Source: Antedon mediterranea (Eukaryota; Echinodermata; Crinoidea; Comatulida; Antedonidae). Taken from it: DNA of 64,000 nt. Of the stretch, positions 23,101 through 36,185 are shown piece after piece (the first letter of the stretch is position 1; every line of letters starts with the position of its first letter). The notes below the pieces were generated by a model. That model was given only the letters and a program-made list of their open reading frames with translations, was not told the DNA's origin and ran no database searches. Where the stretch lies: positions 18,986,912 through 19,050,911 of the forward strand of contig NC_092675.1 of NCBI RefSeq assembly GCF_964355755.1. Direction: 5' to 3'. The position numbers were made by a program, and so were the translations under genes.

Positions 23101-24782
23101 TACAAACAGCAAATTACAAAAGTGTTTCATCTCATTCACGAATCAATTAAGTGAACAAATCTAAACCAACTTATACAATAATCAAATATTATTCAGTAAA
23201 ATTAATTTGCAACATTCAGATTACATAATAAACCTTTTAGTTGAACAGGTTTGGTTAGAAAACATCTGAGTTGTTTCCCAACCAATTTCCATAAAAGAGA
23301 TGAGTTCCACCATTGCATTGTCAGATAGATTCATCGTTCAACTGAGGTGTAGAAAACATTGAACATACAGGTTGTAAGTATTACATTTCTACTTGTATAT
23401 TAATTTAGCCTACTGACAACTTAAATTCTAAAATTAGAGAGACAAATTCAGAATGCGAAAGATACGCTTGTGGAATCTTTTGTGTCACTTTCTAAAGCTT
23501 AAGATTGGTTGAAATCAGTATTTTCTTGAAAAGATATATGGATTGGAAAAATAACAATGCTCTTGTATGTATGTAGTCGCATCGTGCCTGTCATTGTAAT
23601 TAATACTCACTTCGGCTCAAATCTCAACTACTTTAAAAGTCTTATTTCAAAAATATTAGTTTGATTTTAATTCACTGCTGTTATTATTATATTTTTTTTA
23701 TTTATACTTTTTTATCCTTTTTATTGTGATTTTCATCACATTATTACTAAAAAAAACATTGTCATTAAATTCATTGTCTTTTTTATTTATTTTGATTTTT
23801 GTTTGAAAATACAGACTGGAGAAATCGATTTGCAGACCGCAAACATCCAATAAGAATTACATTGTTTTCATACCGTATTTGGCAATATGGGGCGGGCGGT
23901 ATGTAAATATGGATTTCGAATCAACCAATGATCATTTGGTTTCAAAAAGATCGAGTACGTACAGTACTACTAATAAAAGTATAATCGAGACTGAAATAAC
24001 TGTTGAAATATTATTGTATCGTTTTGCCAAGTGTGGGTGGGTGGAAATTTATCAAATTATTTCCGCATAATAATGATCCATTCAATGTTTGATTTGCGAA
24101 GAAGCTATCCTATCATATCAAGTCGAGTTTTCATGTGGGAAAAATCCCATCAAATGTTTACCAGACTACTAGGCATATACAATTATTTCTAGCCTTCAGA
24201 AACGTTCATCATCACATCATCACCGCTTCGCGATACTGTACCCAAGTACACACGTGTGTCTCCACATCGGCTAACATATCATAGCGTATGTGCATCATCT
24301 TAGTTGTTGAATCTTTGAAATTCTAAAATATGAATATTAAAACTGTGTACGAGTAAGTAGTCAATCGCATGCGGCTGAAACTAGTCAACCGCATAATCGT
24401 ATGCACCAAGAATCCTTGGTGTCAAACCACATGACTTGCACGTGTTTGCCCAGACGGAGTATTCAAACTCAAGTAGTATACGTATGAAACGCCATATGTG
24501 CAAACATATTTATATTTTTACTAATATTAAAGACAAAACTCTCCAAATATGCCTAACTACTTCTAAAAATTATAATTAATAGTGTGCTCAGCATTCAAAT
24601 TATGGCTTTTGTCTCTCCTCAGTGCTCCACTTTCACGTTTTATGTTATGTTTGTATTGTCTTTACTGAAAGAAATAAAATAAATAATAAACTAACAAACA
24701 AATAAGGATTGCTTTAACATTTGTTGTTTGCTCTTCTGTTGTCAGTTTTATTGTGACAGGAAGCTTTAAAGTCTGATTCAGA
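20104..24782 (+). other. Intergenic region between FReD genes 1A and 2A
   Basis: AT-rich and non-coding. 20516-20690 is the gene 1 downstream phrase also found at 1714. 20860-21480 is a second, diverged tandem copy of the preceding ~700 bp, with the TGTAGGCCTACAT phrase at both 20605 and 21307. 21840-21990 carries the recurrent TTCTTGACTTGAAAGCAGTG phrase. 22463-22550 holds the conserved upstream block. The 61-63-aa frames at 22954 and 23879 are not supported as genes. Confidence 0.6.
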
Positions 24783-25006
24783 ATGGATTGCAGAATGTTA
24801 TTAATTGGCTATATGTTGGTTGTGATGGCTGCTGCCTGTTGCCCGAAAGATGATTGTGAATGCCCTTCAAGAAGTAAGTAGTAGTATTCTAAACAGCTGT
24901 AAAGAGAAATGTGTCATCTATTGAACAATGTTAACCAATTCAATTTCTAAATTTTACATTTTTAAATAAAAAATGTTTAAAGCACTGCAATGGATTTTTG
25001 TAAAAT

Positions 25007-28000
25007 AGTCCGGTGGCAGGAGGGGGGGATATCACCACCCGAAAGGGGACAAATTGCCATCCAACTTTTCTAGACCAGAATTTTCCGTAGATTACGTATA
25101 TGGAAGGTAATCGATCAGGATAGGAAGCGTTTTCGAGATATAAGGGGTCAAAGTTCAAAATTGACCAATATAAAAACATGCTATATCTCTGGAAATTCTG
25201 GACGTAGTGAGATAATTTTGGTGTCAAATTGTTCACAATGTATATGTTTATATTAGCTCTAATAGAACTTTCTTTGAAAAATTGACCGGAAACCCCATTG
25301 TTAGCAATTTTGACCTCTTTTTGCTATATCTAAGTAACGGCAGGTCGGAGAGAATTAAAAATAGGAGCAAATTGTTCCCAAGATATACATTTATATTCAG
25401 TATAACAGATGATATTGCTTGAAAATGACCGGAAGTGTGGTTATTAACCTTTGACATAATTGAATAAGGTTATAAAAACATAAATTGATAAATATTTGTC
25501 GTAAGGAGCCAATTTTGGTGTCAAATTGTTCACAATATATATGTTTATACTTCAAAAAGTGACTGAAACACCTATTTTTCTGTAATTTTAACCTTTGACC
25601 TGTTGTTCTCATCTATATAATGACATGGCATAGAGATTTCTAACGGCAAATTGTTTATAATAGATATTTTTATTCAATCTAATAGATTATACTGTTTGAA
25701 AAATACAAGTGTGATTATTGCATTGAAATCCTGTACATAAGAGCCTATCAGGGCGGATTTAATTCAAAGAGGTGCGGAAGGGGAATAATACTATTACTAT
25801 ACAGTACAATGTCTTTCTTTTGAGCAATTTCAATCAGGTATCCATGTATCTCCAATAAACGGAATGTACGGCTCATAGAGAATTCAGAAGTTACCCTTGG
25901 TTCATTTTGGCAAATCCATATGGGTTCCTTTTAAAGGGATTGAGGGTGCACAGACAGGCTTTTCCCATGGCTTAATATTGGAACCTACAGTTTTAGTTAC
26001 CCGATATATTTCTAACACAGTAACTTATGTAGCCAAATGCATTTATCCGATACAGGAGCCAAATGTAGAACTGAACATACAGTAGAGAACCACCGAAGGG
26101 TCTAAATAGATGACCTGCTGTTGTTTCATTTTAGGCAAAATCCAAATCGGTTCCTTAAGGATCGAGAGTGCACAGGCAGCTTTATTCTATGTGCCTGTCT
26201 ATATAAACCCACATTGTCACCCCTTATATTTCCATTATGAGGCTTAATGTCCATGGATGACCGGCCCTTGGGTTAATTTGGGCAAATCCATAAGTGTTCC
26301 TTAAGGATCGAGAGTGTAAGGCAGCTTTATTCCATGGGCCCCGCCTGTCTATTATGAACCCACAGTGTCACCCGTTATATTCCCATTATGGGGCTTAATG
26401 TCCATCCATGGAGGACCGGCCTTTGCGGGTTAATTTGGGCAAATCCATAAGTGTTCCTTAAGGATCGAGAGTTCACAGGCAGCTTTATTCCATGTGCCTG
26501 TCTATATAAACCCACAGTGTCACCCATTATATTTCCATTATGGGGCTTAATGTCCATACATGGAGGACCGGCCCTTGGGTTAATTTGGGCAAATCCATAA
26601 GTGTTCTTTAAGGATCGAGAGTGCACAGGCAGCTTTATTCCATGGTTCTGCCTGTCTATATAAACCCACAGTGTCACCCATTATATTTCCATTATGGGAC
26701 TTAATGTCCATGGAGGACCGGCCCTTGGGTTAATTTGGGCAAATCCATAAATTTTTCTTAAGGATCGAGAGTGCACAGGCAGTTTAATTCATGGGCCACG
26801 CCTGTCTATATGAACTCACAGTGTCACCCCTTATATTTCCATTATGGAGCTTAATGTCCATCCATGGAGAACGACCGGCCCTTGGGTTAATTTGGGCAAA
26901 TCCATAAAATGTTCCTTATGGATGATCGAGGGTGCACAGGGATATTTATTATATCTCTATGAACCCACATTTTCACCCCACATACATTATTTCCAATATA
27001 GGGTCTCTTGTAGACCCACATAGAGAACCCCGAAAGGTCCATGAAGGATCGGCCCTTGGGTTCATTTGGGCAAATCCATAAATGTTATTTAAAGATTGAG
27101 GGTGCACATTTAGTTTTATTCCATAGTTCATCTATGAACTATTTACCCCATACTAATTTCTAATACATGGCCTTTAGTAGAAGCACACCACATAGAGATC
27201 CCAAAAGGGTCCTTAGTAGAGGGTTCATTCGGGCAAATCCATATGGGTTATTTTAGAATCCTTTGTATACAGGAAACTCTTTTCTGTATGGACCAAACTA
27301 TATAAAAATTGTGGTCTGTCTGTGTAGTGAGTTGTGGATTGAGTTTGGCCACCTGGATCTCCTATCCTGTACGAATTGGTATTCTCTGGTTCTGATGAAT
27401 AGTTTATTTTCCAAAAACGAATATTGTAGCCCTAATAAATGCAACTGTATAGTGGCAAATCATTGAAGGTCGGCGCAACATTTTAACATCATAACTAAAC
27501 ATTTTAATCGTCATAATATTAATTATATTATTTATTTTACAGTATTATATTAATAAATTCAAAATATAATATAAATATAAAAATACCATAACTTCACTGA
27601 TCAAATAACGTGATTACATTTATGAACATCGATCTCATAGTTTGAATAACTTTGCATTATTTAGTATATCATTTGTTCAAATGTTGACATTTGACCCATG
27701 TCAACTTGTGTAATGATAAATGTGCTCTTTTGATTGTGTATGATTGATAGATGTCTTGACAGAATGATAAAACATAACATTTTGTCTTAAATGTTAGTTT
27801 TTCTTTGGTTTTAAATGCAAATTGTGTGATTGGTCAATATTGACATTTGACCTTTAATTGCAAAGTATTTGTTTTATAAGGCGACTGAATAACACCATAC
27901 AATACCTATAACCATACAAATGTATTAAAAGACCAAATTGAACTTTAATAAATTGGTTATAATACATATGTATATAATACATTGTTGTAATTGGTCAATT

Positions 28001-28638
28001 TTGAACTTTGACCCCTTATCTCTTCCTATTCGCTTCCTATCCTGATCGAAGTCTGATTTGATTAAATACAGTATTATAATGAAATAACATAACATTACTA
28101 ATCAAATAATTTGATTACTTGTAAAACCATCAATATCATAGTTTGGACAGCTTTGCATTTATTTGTTAACTAATACGCGTATTAAAATGTTGACCTTTGA
28201 CCTTATGTCAAGTGATGAAATTGACCTTATGTCAACTGATGAAATGATGTATCCGCTCTTTTACATTGCGTATGATTGATTAACAGGATGAGAAAACATC
28301 CAATTTTTATTAAATATTAGTTTTTATTTGGTTTTATAGGTACGTTCTATGATTGGTCAATATTGACATTTGACCCTTAATCACAAAGGATTTTTTTTTT
28401 CATAAGGTGATTGAATAGACACTTATAATCATAAAAATGTAATAAAAGACCAAATTGTGCTTCAATAAATTTGTTATAATACATATACATAATACATTGT
28501 TGTAATTGGTCAATTTTGAACTTTGACCCTTATATCTCGAAAACGCTTCCTATCCTGATCGAGTACCTTCCATATTCGTAATCTAATCTAAAATTCTAGT
28601 CTAGAAAAGTTGGATGGCAATTTGTCCCCTTTCGGACT
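25007..28638. mobile_element. 3.6-kb transposon with AGT ends and a 5-bp duplication, in intron 1 of FReD 2A
   Basis: The empty site is in copy B at about 60450 (TTTTGTAAAATGTATT). The insertion is flanked by AAAAT at 25002-25006 and 28639-28643. Ends are AGTCCG and CGGACT. Inverted repeats of about 130-155 bp share TGCCATCCAACTTTTCTAGA and ATCAGGATAGGAAGCGTTTT; the left one has an extra ~30 bp. Inside, both arms have modules with GTTCAAAATTGACC, ATATCTCAG-like phrases and TTGGTGTCAAATTGTTCA. No transposase or other long ORF, so it is non-autonomous. Confidence 0.85.
25900..27250. repeat. ~150-175-bp tandem repeat inside the 3.6-kb transposon, about 9 units
   Basis: Units share GGGCAAATCCATAAGTGTTC, AAGGATCGAGAGTGCACAGG, ACCCACAGTGTCACCCCTTA and GACCGGCCCTTGGGTTAATT. 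Unit phrases start near 25908, 26132, 26279, 26437, 26587, 26738, 26892, 27067 and 27229; the outer units are the most diverged. The frame at 26375 on the - strand comes from the repeat. Confidence 0.9.
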
Positions 28639-28716
28639 AAAATGTATTAAATGATGTATTAAACAATCAGAGAGGAAACAGAAAAGTACAATCCCAGAAT
28701 ACCAAACTATAGTATA

Positions 28717-29018
28717 CAAATAATGAATGTTTATGAGTGCAATGGTACAAATAATGGCACGAGGTGAATGATGAAAGGTTATATCAACGAGGCAAAGCCG
28801 AGTTGATATAACCTTTCATCATTCACCAAGTGCCATTATTTGTACCATTACACGAATACAAAACATTCATTATTTGTTTTATATAACATCTAAATAACAA
28901 ACAAAAATGTTTCAAAAAGTACTATTTAACGATCGTTGAATAGTGCGTACTATTGCACGCCATGTGACCCACATTCGTCCAATCAAATGACAGGAATTTA
29001 TATAGGTGTTATATAATA
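28717..29018. mobile_element. Two adjacent hairpin/MITE-like insertions in intron 1 of FReD 2A
   Basis: 28717-28877 is a near-perfect palindrome (ACAAATAATGAATGTTT to its inverse) with arms of about 75 bp and a small loop near 28795. 28880-29018 has terminal inverses TTATATAACATCT / AGGTGTTATATAA and an internal ACGATCGTT palindrome. Copy B lacks both (60515-60525). A related piece of the second lies inverted at 39770-39890. Confidence 0.7.
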
Positions 29019-30000
29019 TTGTATATAATGCAAGTTACTTTTTATTTTCTAAATATAGTATATAATGCAAATATTTTTTATTTTATATATTTAGAGAAGT
29101 GTTTTTTAAGGGACTGTGGTGAAATTTTGGAAAATGATCCTTCTGCTCCAAGTGGTGATTATTTAATACAGCCAAATGATGGAACCTGAGTTTAGGGTCT
29201 ACTGTGACATGAGGAAAGATGGTGGATGGACAGTAAGTAAAAGTGATGATAAATTAAATGCAGAGATTTTTTTTCTTCCATTATACTTAACTATTAAATT
29301 TCAGTTTTGATAAATTTCACAAGATAAATTTTCCACAATTTACGACCCAAAAAATAAATAATTTGGTTTGTAAATATAATCGGTCACTCATTTTTTTAGT
29401 TTGAACTACAGTATGTGGTACTTAGATTTTTGTCTTTTTATAGTTCAGCTGTTGTGTAAAGTTTCTTTGTAACCCCAGGTGATACAACGAAGAGAGGATG
29501 GTTCGGAAAATTTCTACCTCAATTGGGAAAACTACAGAGAGGGTTTTGGAAAAGTGTACTCAGAGTTCTGGCTTGGCAATGAACAGATACACCGTATAAC
29601 ATCTGATGGTAGTTTTGAGCTCTTAGTAGAGATGACTGACCACTTGGATGAAATGAAGTTTGAAAGATATTCTCACTTTCGTGTTGGTAGTGAGATGTCC
29701 AACTATCTTATGAGAATCAGTGGATACAAAGGAACTGCAGGTTAGTATATATTCAATCAATTTTTACACTAAAAACACATTTAAAGTATACAAAAAATTA
29801 ACCTTTTTTTGTAGGCCTTATAGACCCTTTGTACCTTGTAGCAAAATGAATCAATGAATACGCACATACTGTAGGATTTTATTTTAATATCGCATTTAAA
29901 GGATAATAATAATAATGTTAGAATTACAACTGCTTAAAACACAGTTGAATGATAAGGACATTGACTGCTGGGACAGAATTTGAAACATGTATTGTACCCA

Positions 30001-31050
30001 AGCAGCGGTGGTGCCAGGATCTAAAGTGAAATTTAGAGGAGGCAACTTTTTTCATGGTACATGTAAAAAAATACTGTGTGTAAATCCATTCTTTCACTTT
30101 TAAAAATTAAGTGACCTTTAAAGTTCTTTATTGTAGTTATGTAATAAAATATAAATAGCGAAAGAGCTTATTTATTATCCTATAGAAAATGGAATTCAAA
30201 ATCTGGTACAAAACCAACAAACGACTTACATGTTCAGTTTTTTTTTTAAACACATTTCACGAGGTCTGATGGCATGCGTGACTAGACTGGCGGAATAAAC
30301 TAATTAATATTGAAGCTACAAACCCTATACGAAATGAACACAAATGATTTTAATTGTATCATGTGTGTGACCTCTACTAAACACAAAACGGAACGAAATG
30401 GAATCAAACAAGACCAAACGATGCTCAGAATAATATTACAAATACCCACCAAAAAAAGGGTAGATACTCATTATTAAAACCAAACTTTTAGCAAAAAACA
30501 ATAAATTTCAATAAATATATTAATTAATATTAAATTCTATGAAGCATAAAAATAGGTTAATTATTTTATTTGACTATAGATATATATATATATATATACA
30601 ATTTCAGACTTTAAAGCCCAACTCATCAAACATTTGATCTCAAAATATTAAGTTGTACTGTAATTGTTTATATTGTTTATTCAATGCAGCTTATTTTTAA
30701 TTGGTGTATCTCATTATAACTTTGTTTTGTTTTGTTTTATTTTGACTTAATTTGTGCTACTTAGTTTGTTATTTTTGTATTTTATAAGTAATGATGGAGT
30801 AAGAGCAGTTTTCTGTTTGGGCTCATGCCTATTTGTAACATTCTGAGCCTTGTTTGGTCTTGTTTGTTTCCGTTTGTTTTCATTTGATTCTGATTGGTGT
30901 TTAGTAGGACCCTATGTGACAGCATGTTCATGGAGTCTTGGTAAACTTTTTCTTAACTGTATATTATATTCCCTGACAAAAAGTACTCGCATTCTCTGAT
31001 GGGGGAGCTAGGCTTCCCAACGTAGTCCCCCACCTGGCACCACCAAGGTT
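30001..31050. mobile_element. Foldback (possibly hAT-like) element in intron 3 of FReD 2A, with a LINE 3' fragment inside
   Basis: Starts CAGCGGTGGTGCCAGGATC and ends with GGCACCACC in inverse orientation. The uninterrupted form is seen at the same intron site in gene 1 (CCCAAGGTTCCTTAATTTTA at 18006 and 50535). Inner arms 30350-30440 and 30835-30915 are also inverse (CTACTAAACAC ... GTGTTTAGTAG). 30598-30840 matches the 3' end of the LINE at 36930-37160. A related start without the LINE is at 61501. The CAG-N-GGTGG end suggests hAT; the duplication is too decayed to confirm. Confidence 0.5.
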
Positions 31051-33068
31051 GCTTAATTTTAGGGTACTATAGCATAGCATGCAAAATAAATTTTAACACA
31101 TGTTAAAATGTAATAGTATTAAATTAAATTGGTAAATGTTCACTTGTTACTGTTTTCCTACCAATGAAACTCTTTAGCCAAGTTTGTCATGGTAGCTATG
31201 GGAACAGTCTTTTGTTTATTTATTTTTCTATTTGCAAATCATGTATTGTAAAAAATATCAAGTAAAAATACGGAAATTAAATTTGAGCAAAATATTTTGG
31301 AAATTATTTAGGTTACAAATAAAAGAAACTGATTTCAAATGAATACTGTAAATGGCGTTGTTTTCGGGTACAGAATTTTTCGTGAATAACTTGACGTTTT
31401 CGTCTGTTGATAATTTTATTCTAGGCCTGATGTAGCTTAAATTACGATATTTTTTGTATACAAAGGTCAATATTAAAGCGTAGATGACCGCTTTTCTTGA
31501 CAAGCCGCCACATTATAAACATCCGGTATCATAGCCAAGGCCAGCCCATACAGTAGGACTAAAAATAATGGCATTATTATGCAACATACTAAAGCTTAAA
31601 GAAATTGGACAAACATTAAAGAAAAGCTTCTAAAAACATCTGAAAAAATTAACAAAACAATTCTAATAATGATATTGACGTGAATCTCATGCAAAAATAA
31701 TTCTACGCCTTTGTGACACTGGCAGCCCCATGTTTTCACCAGTCATGTCATAATTAGACCACAATACTTAAAAGTTTAAACAACAAATACTAATCATTTG
31801 ATACTTTTTGATTATCCGCGTCTCACATATAATGTAAAGCCCAAAGGTGAATGCAAAGTACTCTCTAAACACTCTATAAAGTAAATTTTTGGATGGCCCT
31901 CCCACTTCGCAATTCCTTCTTATAGGCCTGAAACAAATCTAACTATATTAAAATGTTCAAATGCACTCACAGTACAACAACAACTTCTATTCTGTAATGC
32001 AACAACTCACAAGGTCAAAGGACATGCAATAGGTATAATTTTAAAATTATTATACTGCATTTACTGCAGTAAGTACATTTACTGATTTTAGTTTGTTTTA
32101 ATATAGTAGGTATTTATGAGGCAGTCGAGGCAACAGTATGTGTATGATTAATATCCAAACAAGCTTGCTAAATAATTGCACAAACAAGTTAAAGAGTGAA
32201 CAAAATATAATTACTGCAGTAACTACAGAATTATTTTATTGATATTTTGGAAAAAAAATGGGGGGGGGGGGTGTGCGGGATGAAACTCCTTGTACCTTAC
32301 AATAACATAGTCTACTCGCACATTAAAGTTATTTTGTTTTTGCATTCATCACCTATTCTAATTCAATAGGATTAGTCAGTGGTCCCTAAAAAGGAGCCAG
32401 TCATAAAAACTAAGGACCACTCTGATTTAAAAATAAATATAGATAAATCTGGTACATAAAATAGAGTTAAAGAAATTGAAACTTAAAAAATGTATATACT
32501 GTAGTACAGTTTCATATACAGTAACTTATGTTTTCTTCATAATTGAAATGCATTGCTTTTAAAGTATATTAACTCTATGACAAACAAAATATATAAAATA
32601 AAATTTTACAATAGACTATGATATAAGAATAGTTAATAACAAGTTCATTTTATATAATTGTGTTATGATTTAATTTATGGCATACAATTTTACAGATAAA
32701 TTTAAATCAATTATAAAATAAATAATGAAATATGGTTATATTGTATAATTATTATTTTCCCTTTTTATATCAAATATCTTGTATTTTATAATACCATGAA
32801 AACAATTTTTTTAAATGAATTTTAATTAGTAAGATTGATTAGTAAACTGAAGATGATCTAATATTTTGTTTGTTTAGGTGATAATTTGACATACCACAAT
32901 GGTCAACAATTTACAACGTATGATAGAGACAACGATAAGAGAAGCAGTAGTAACTTTGCTGAGCATTGGAAAGGTGGTTGGTGGTACAATGACTGTTATT
33001 ATTCAAACCTGAATGGGCTTTACATTTTAAGTCATATAATAATAGTAACAATGAACATGTGCTATTAA

Positions 33069-34834
33069 TTCTTATTAAATATTATATCAAATAATATAGT
33101 CATATCAACTGTTGATTACAATAATTGATTGCATAAAATTATTAATTTTATTATTATTTAAATTTATTCAAAAGTAACATTGTTATTATTCCTTGTTTTT
33201 AATTAACAATAAAATAAAATTGATACCTAAATCAATAGATTTAGTATTTCTTATATTTTAATTATTGATAATTAGTTTACTCAAATTTTAGGAGTATTTT
33301 CAGTAGATATTTGCTGCAGTTTTTAAGTGATGTGTTGAATCTTGTTTTGAAATGATTAAAAATTAAATAAAAACTTACAATGAATGTAGGCCTACATATT
33401 ATATTTATTATATTGGTTTTGATCCAAGAAATTAGTGACATAAGCAAACACGTGACTTACCAGTGTTGATTCTTGACTTGAAAGCAGTGTTATAGATATT
33501 GCTGTTTGAGAGATGTCCAGCTACATTTTGCAGTGATTTCATTCAGTTTACTTCTGTCATAGTTACGTACAATATTTGGTGTTCTGCATAATCGTTGTAG
33601 ATGTTTAAATAACTGTTGTTCTGCATGGTATAAACAGTATTCTAAAAGAGATTGTAAGAGGTAATTCGATATAGGACAATAATCATTTATTTTCAATCAA
33701 TCAATCATAAACATTTTTATTCCTAAACAAAAAAAAAAACATATATACAAATACAATAAATGAAGGAATGGGATACGAAAGTGCTGTAAACATGTAACCC
33801 TAACAAAATTAAACAAACATTGTTTAAATTTATTAAACAATATCATCACCATATAATATAATAAAATAGAAAGGTGAATTACTTATTGTAGTATTCAAAT
33901 CGACCTTTTCTTTTTTCAATTTTTTTTTCTGTATACACTTCCCCATAAAAAACATTAATTAATTTAAATTAAATTGAGTGCAGACAGAAAAGTCGTACAT
34001 GCTGTAATGTTAATGAGATAATTATGAATTTCATCTTTAGAAGTCTGATCAGTTAAAATATTGAATATATGAATAATTTCAGTATTCTGGATAAAAAATT
34101 CTGTAGTACACACAAAATGTAAATATATGGCACCACTGCAACCAACAATTTTCCAATATTAAATCAACTGGGCTCTTTTAATCTCTTTTAGGAGACATAA
34201 ACATAAGAACACTTGTTTATCTTCAATAATTTACATATATATGTATATTTAATTTACAGACCGTATATTCATACTTTATGTGATTAAGATGTTTAATAAA
34301 ATGAAACAAATAAATAATTATTTTCCTATATTGAATTACCTGTTTCAATCTCTTTTGATGAGTGTTGATACAACAACAATTATTTAAACAGATGCGACGA
34401 TTCTCAAGCAACGATATATTACATTGCTTTCAAGTCAAGAATCATAAGGCTATTGCAATATTTTCAAGATTGAAAGGTAAATCATAAAGTTTGGTTGTCA
34501 TTAACGCAAGTAACAGGTTATTGGAACTGTCGCTTGTCATTGGATAATTCGATAATTCGATAATTCGATAATTCGCTTGCTTAAAGCCAATTTTCAAAAA
34601 TGTCCCTGTACAATAATTAATACAAGGATTTTCTTTCGAAAATGGCCAAATTATCGACTTTTCAAAATATGCTGAAGTAAAACACAGTACGTGATTTTGA
34701 CTCTTTGAATAAGACACAAGAAACTTGTTTATCTCCAAGAAGTTCCTATATATATATATATATATATATATATGAATAATTTATATAGGCCTAATAAATG
34801 AAAATGTTTAATAAAATCAAACAATACACATTAT
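33069..34834. other. FReD downstream flank, then inverted pieces of an upstream flank
   Basis: 33069-33720 follows the gene-1 downstream flank order (TGTAGGCCTACAT, then TTGACTTGAAAGCAGTGTTA). From about 33900 to 34440 the order reverses: 34080-34140 is the inverse of 15085-15135 (GGCACCACTGCA against TGCAGTGGCGCC) and 34425-34440 is the inverse of TTGACTTGAAAGCAATG. 34450-34540 is inverse to 43340-43430. A GATAATTC microsatellite lies at 34545-34577 and (TA)n at 34748-34772. No gene. Confidence 0.55.
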
Positions 34835-35993
34835 AGTTGGGGAGCCAGAAGGGGTTTACCTGCACCCTCTAGCAAACTATATTAACGATGTTTTTTTGCT
34901 TCCTTATATCAACACGAATCAATTTTTTGCTGTTGGCCGAAAAAAAATTGGGATGCTTGGTCAGTACATTGGCCAAAAGGTCAACATGGTCAAAATATAG
35001 ACCCTGCATAACGTGGTAACTACTGCGTGTATTAGAATAATTCTGGTGTCAAAATAATCAGAATACCAATATTTATATTCACTCTAATTGAAAATTTTTG
35101 CAAAAAGTGAATGGAAACCCCTTTTCTGACCACTGGTCAATAAAATGGCCATATGAATATCTCAGCAACCGCTGGTCAGAAAGTGATAATTTTAGTCTTA
35201 AATTACTCGCAAAGTATATGTTTCTATTTAACTTAATATAATAAAAATCATAAAAATGACAATAAACCCGTTATTTTGACCTTTGACATAGAGCCGGTAC
35301 AACTATTTTTGACTTTCATCACATTTTACATATCTCAGAAACTGTTTGGCATATAACGTCGCACTTGGTGTCAAAATACTCAGAAGACCTATATTTCTAT
35401 TCACTCTAATGGAAAAATTTGCCAAAAGTGACCGCAAAACTCTGTTTTTGACCATTGGTCAACAAAATAGCCATATCAATATCTCAGCAACCACTGGTCA
35501 GAATGTTGTAATTTTAGTCACAAATTACTCGCAAAGTATATCTTTATCAATTAATCAATCATTCGATTTATATTGCGCGATTCCAACAGTCATTACTCAT
35601 GTTTAGTAGTGACTTAAAGGTGCTCAATAATGATGTTTGTTTAATGTTCAAAGGTAGGTTTGCTTTAATACAAAAGAAATACACAAAATGTCAAGAAACA
35701 CATTATTTTGACATAACCTATATATAGCGGGTGCAAATAACTTTGCATGGACCACATTTTATATTAAATAACGGGCGAAAATTTTTGTTGGAATCACTAA
35801 TAATTTAATGCAAGAAGCAAAACACTCGTACCAGGTTTGTTATAAAAAGTACACAGTAAATCTTAAATCACACTACATCAGCTGTATGTGATTTGTTTTT
35901 TAATTTAACAATTCTAAATAACTTCTAACGTTTATTGATAAAGATTTCTACACTGTATACTAATTTACATATTATTGTTGTTTATCTTATTAT

Positions 35994-36185
35994 TTAATCA
36001 TCATCGCTTTCATCCGAATCACTAATATCGTCAAATTCTGCTTCGGGATATTCGTCACTATCTGTACTCTCGGTATTGTCTATATCCTCCAATAAATCTG
36101 TTAGTGATGGAGGCAACACTGGAACATCTGACCAAAGAGGTTCAATTAAACCCATTTCATTCTTGATCCAATGTTCTTTTGTTGG
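35994..36185 (-). pseudogene. Inverted duplicate of the transposon protein C-terminus (left arm)
   Basis: Reads TKEHWIKNEMGLIEPLWSD, then an acidic Ser/Asp/Glu tail ending SDSDESDDD and a stop. It is the mirror of the same C-terminus at 38398-38598 in the right arm. It has no upstream coding sequence in this orientation, since the frame runs into the oppositely oriented interior at 36186, so it is a by-product of inverted-repeat extension. Confidence 0.7.

Larger units (their letters stand above)
14400..33068 (+). repeat. Segmental duplication, copy A (two FReD genes)
   Basis: From TTTCTTGGAAATCACAAAG at about 14403 this block matches 46927 onward. 14.4-18.3 kb and 47-50.8 kb are nearly identical base for base. 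Differences are insertions specific to one copy: a transposon at 25007-28638 and hairpins at 28717-29018 in A, and a Helitron-like element plus a minisatellite expansion in B. About 330 bp (55219-55545) is present in B but missing at about 21638 in A. Downstream of about 30.1 / 61.7 kb the copies diverge. Confidence 0.9.
24783..33068 (+). pseudogene. FReD gene 2A: secreted fibrinogen-related protein, disabled
   Basis: Exons 24783-24873, 29095-29232 (an in-phase AG at 29093-29094), 29479-29740 and 32878-33068. Exon 1 encodes a signal peptide and a Cys-rich linker (start MDCRMLLIGYMLVVM, then CCPKDDCECPS); there is no PAN domain. Three lesions are visible. Exon 2 lacks 2 nt relative to copy B near 29178, giving a premature TGA. 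In the last exon the first Cys of the second FReD pair is Phe ([12 protein letters not shown]). The C-terminal ~35 residues are deleted, so the frame runs from NLNGLY straight into 3'-flank sequence. DRDND is retained. The first intron swelled to 4.2 kb with two transposon insertions absent from copy B. Confidence 0.85.

Noticed and set aside
26375-26677. 100-aa frame on the - strand
   Set aside because: It repeats itself with the ~150-bp tandem unit inside a transposon.
35346-35606. 86-aa frame mirrored at 38974-39234
   Set aside because: Both lie in the inverted-repeat arms among non-coding modules; the mirror image follows from the arms being inverted copies.
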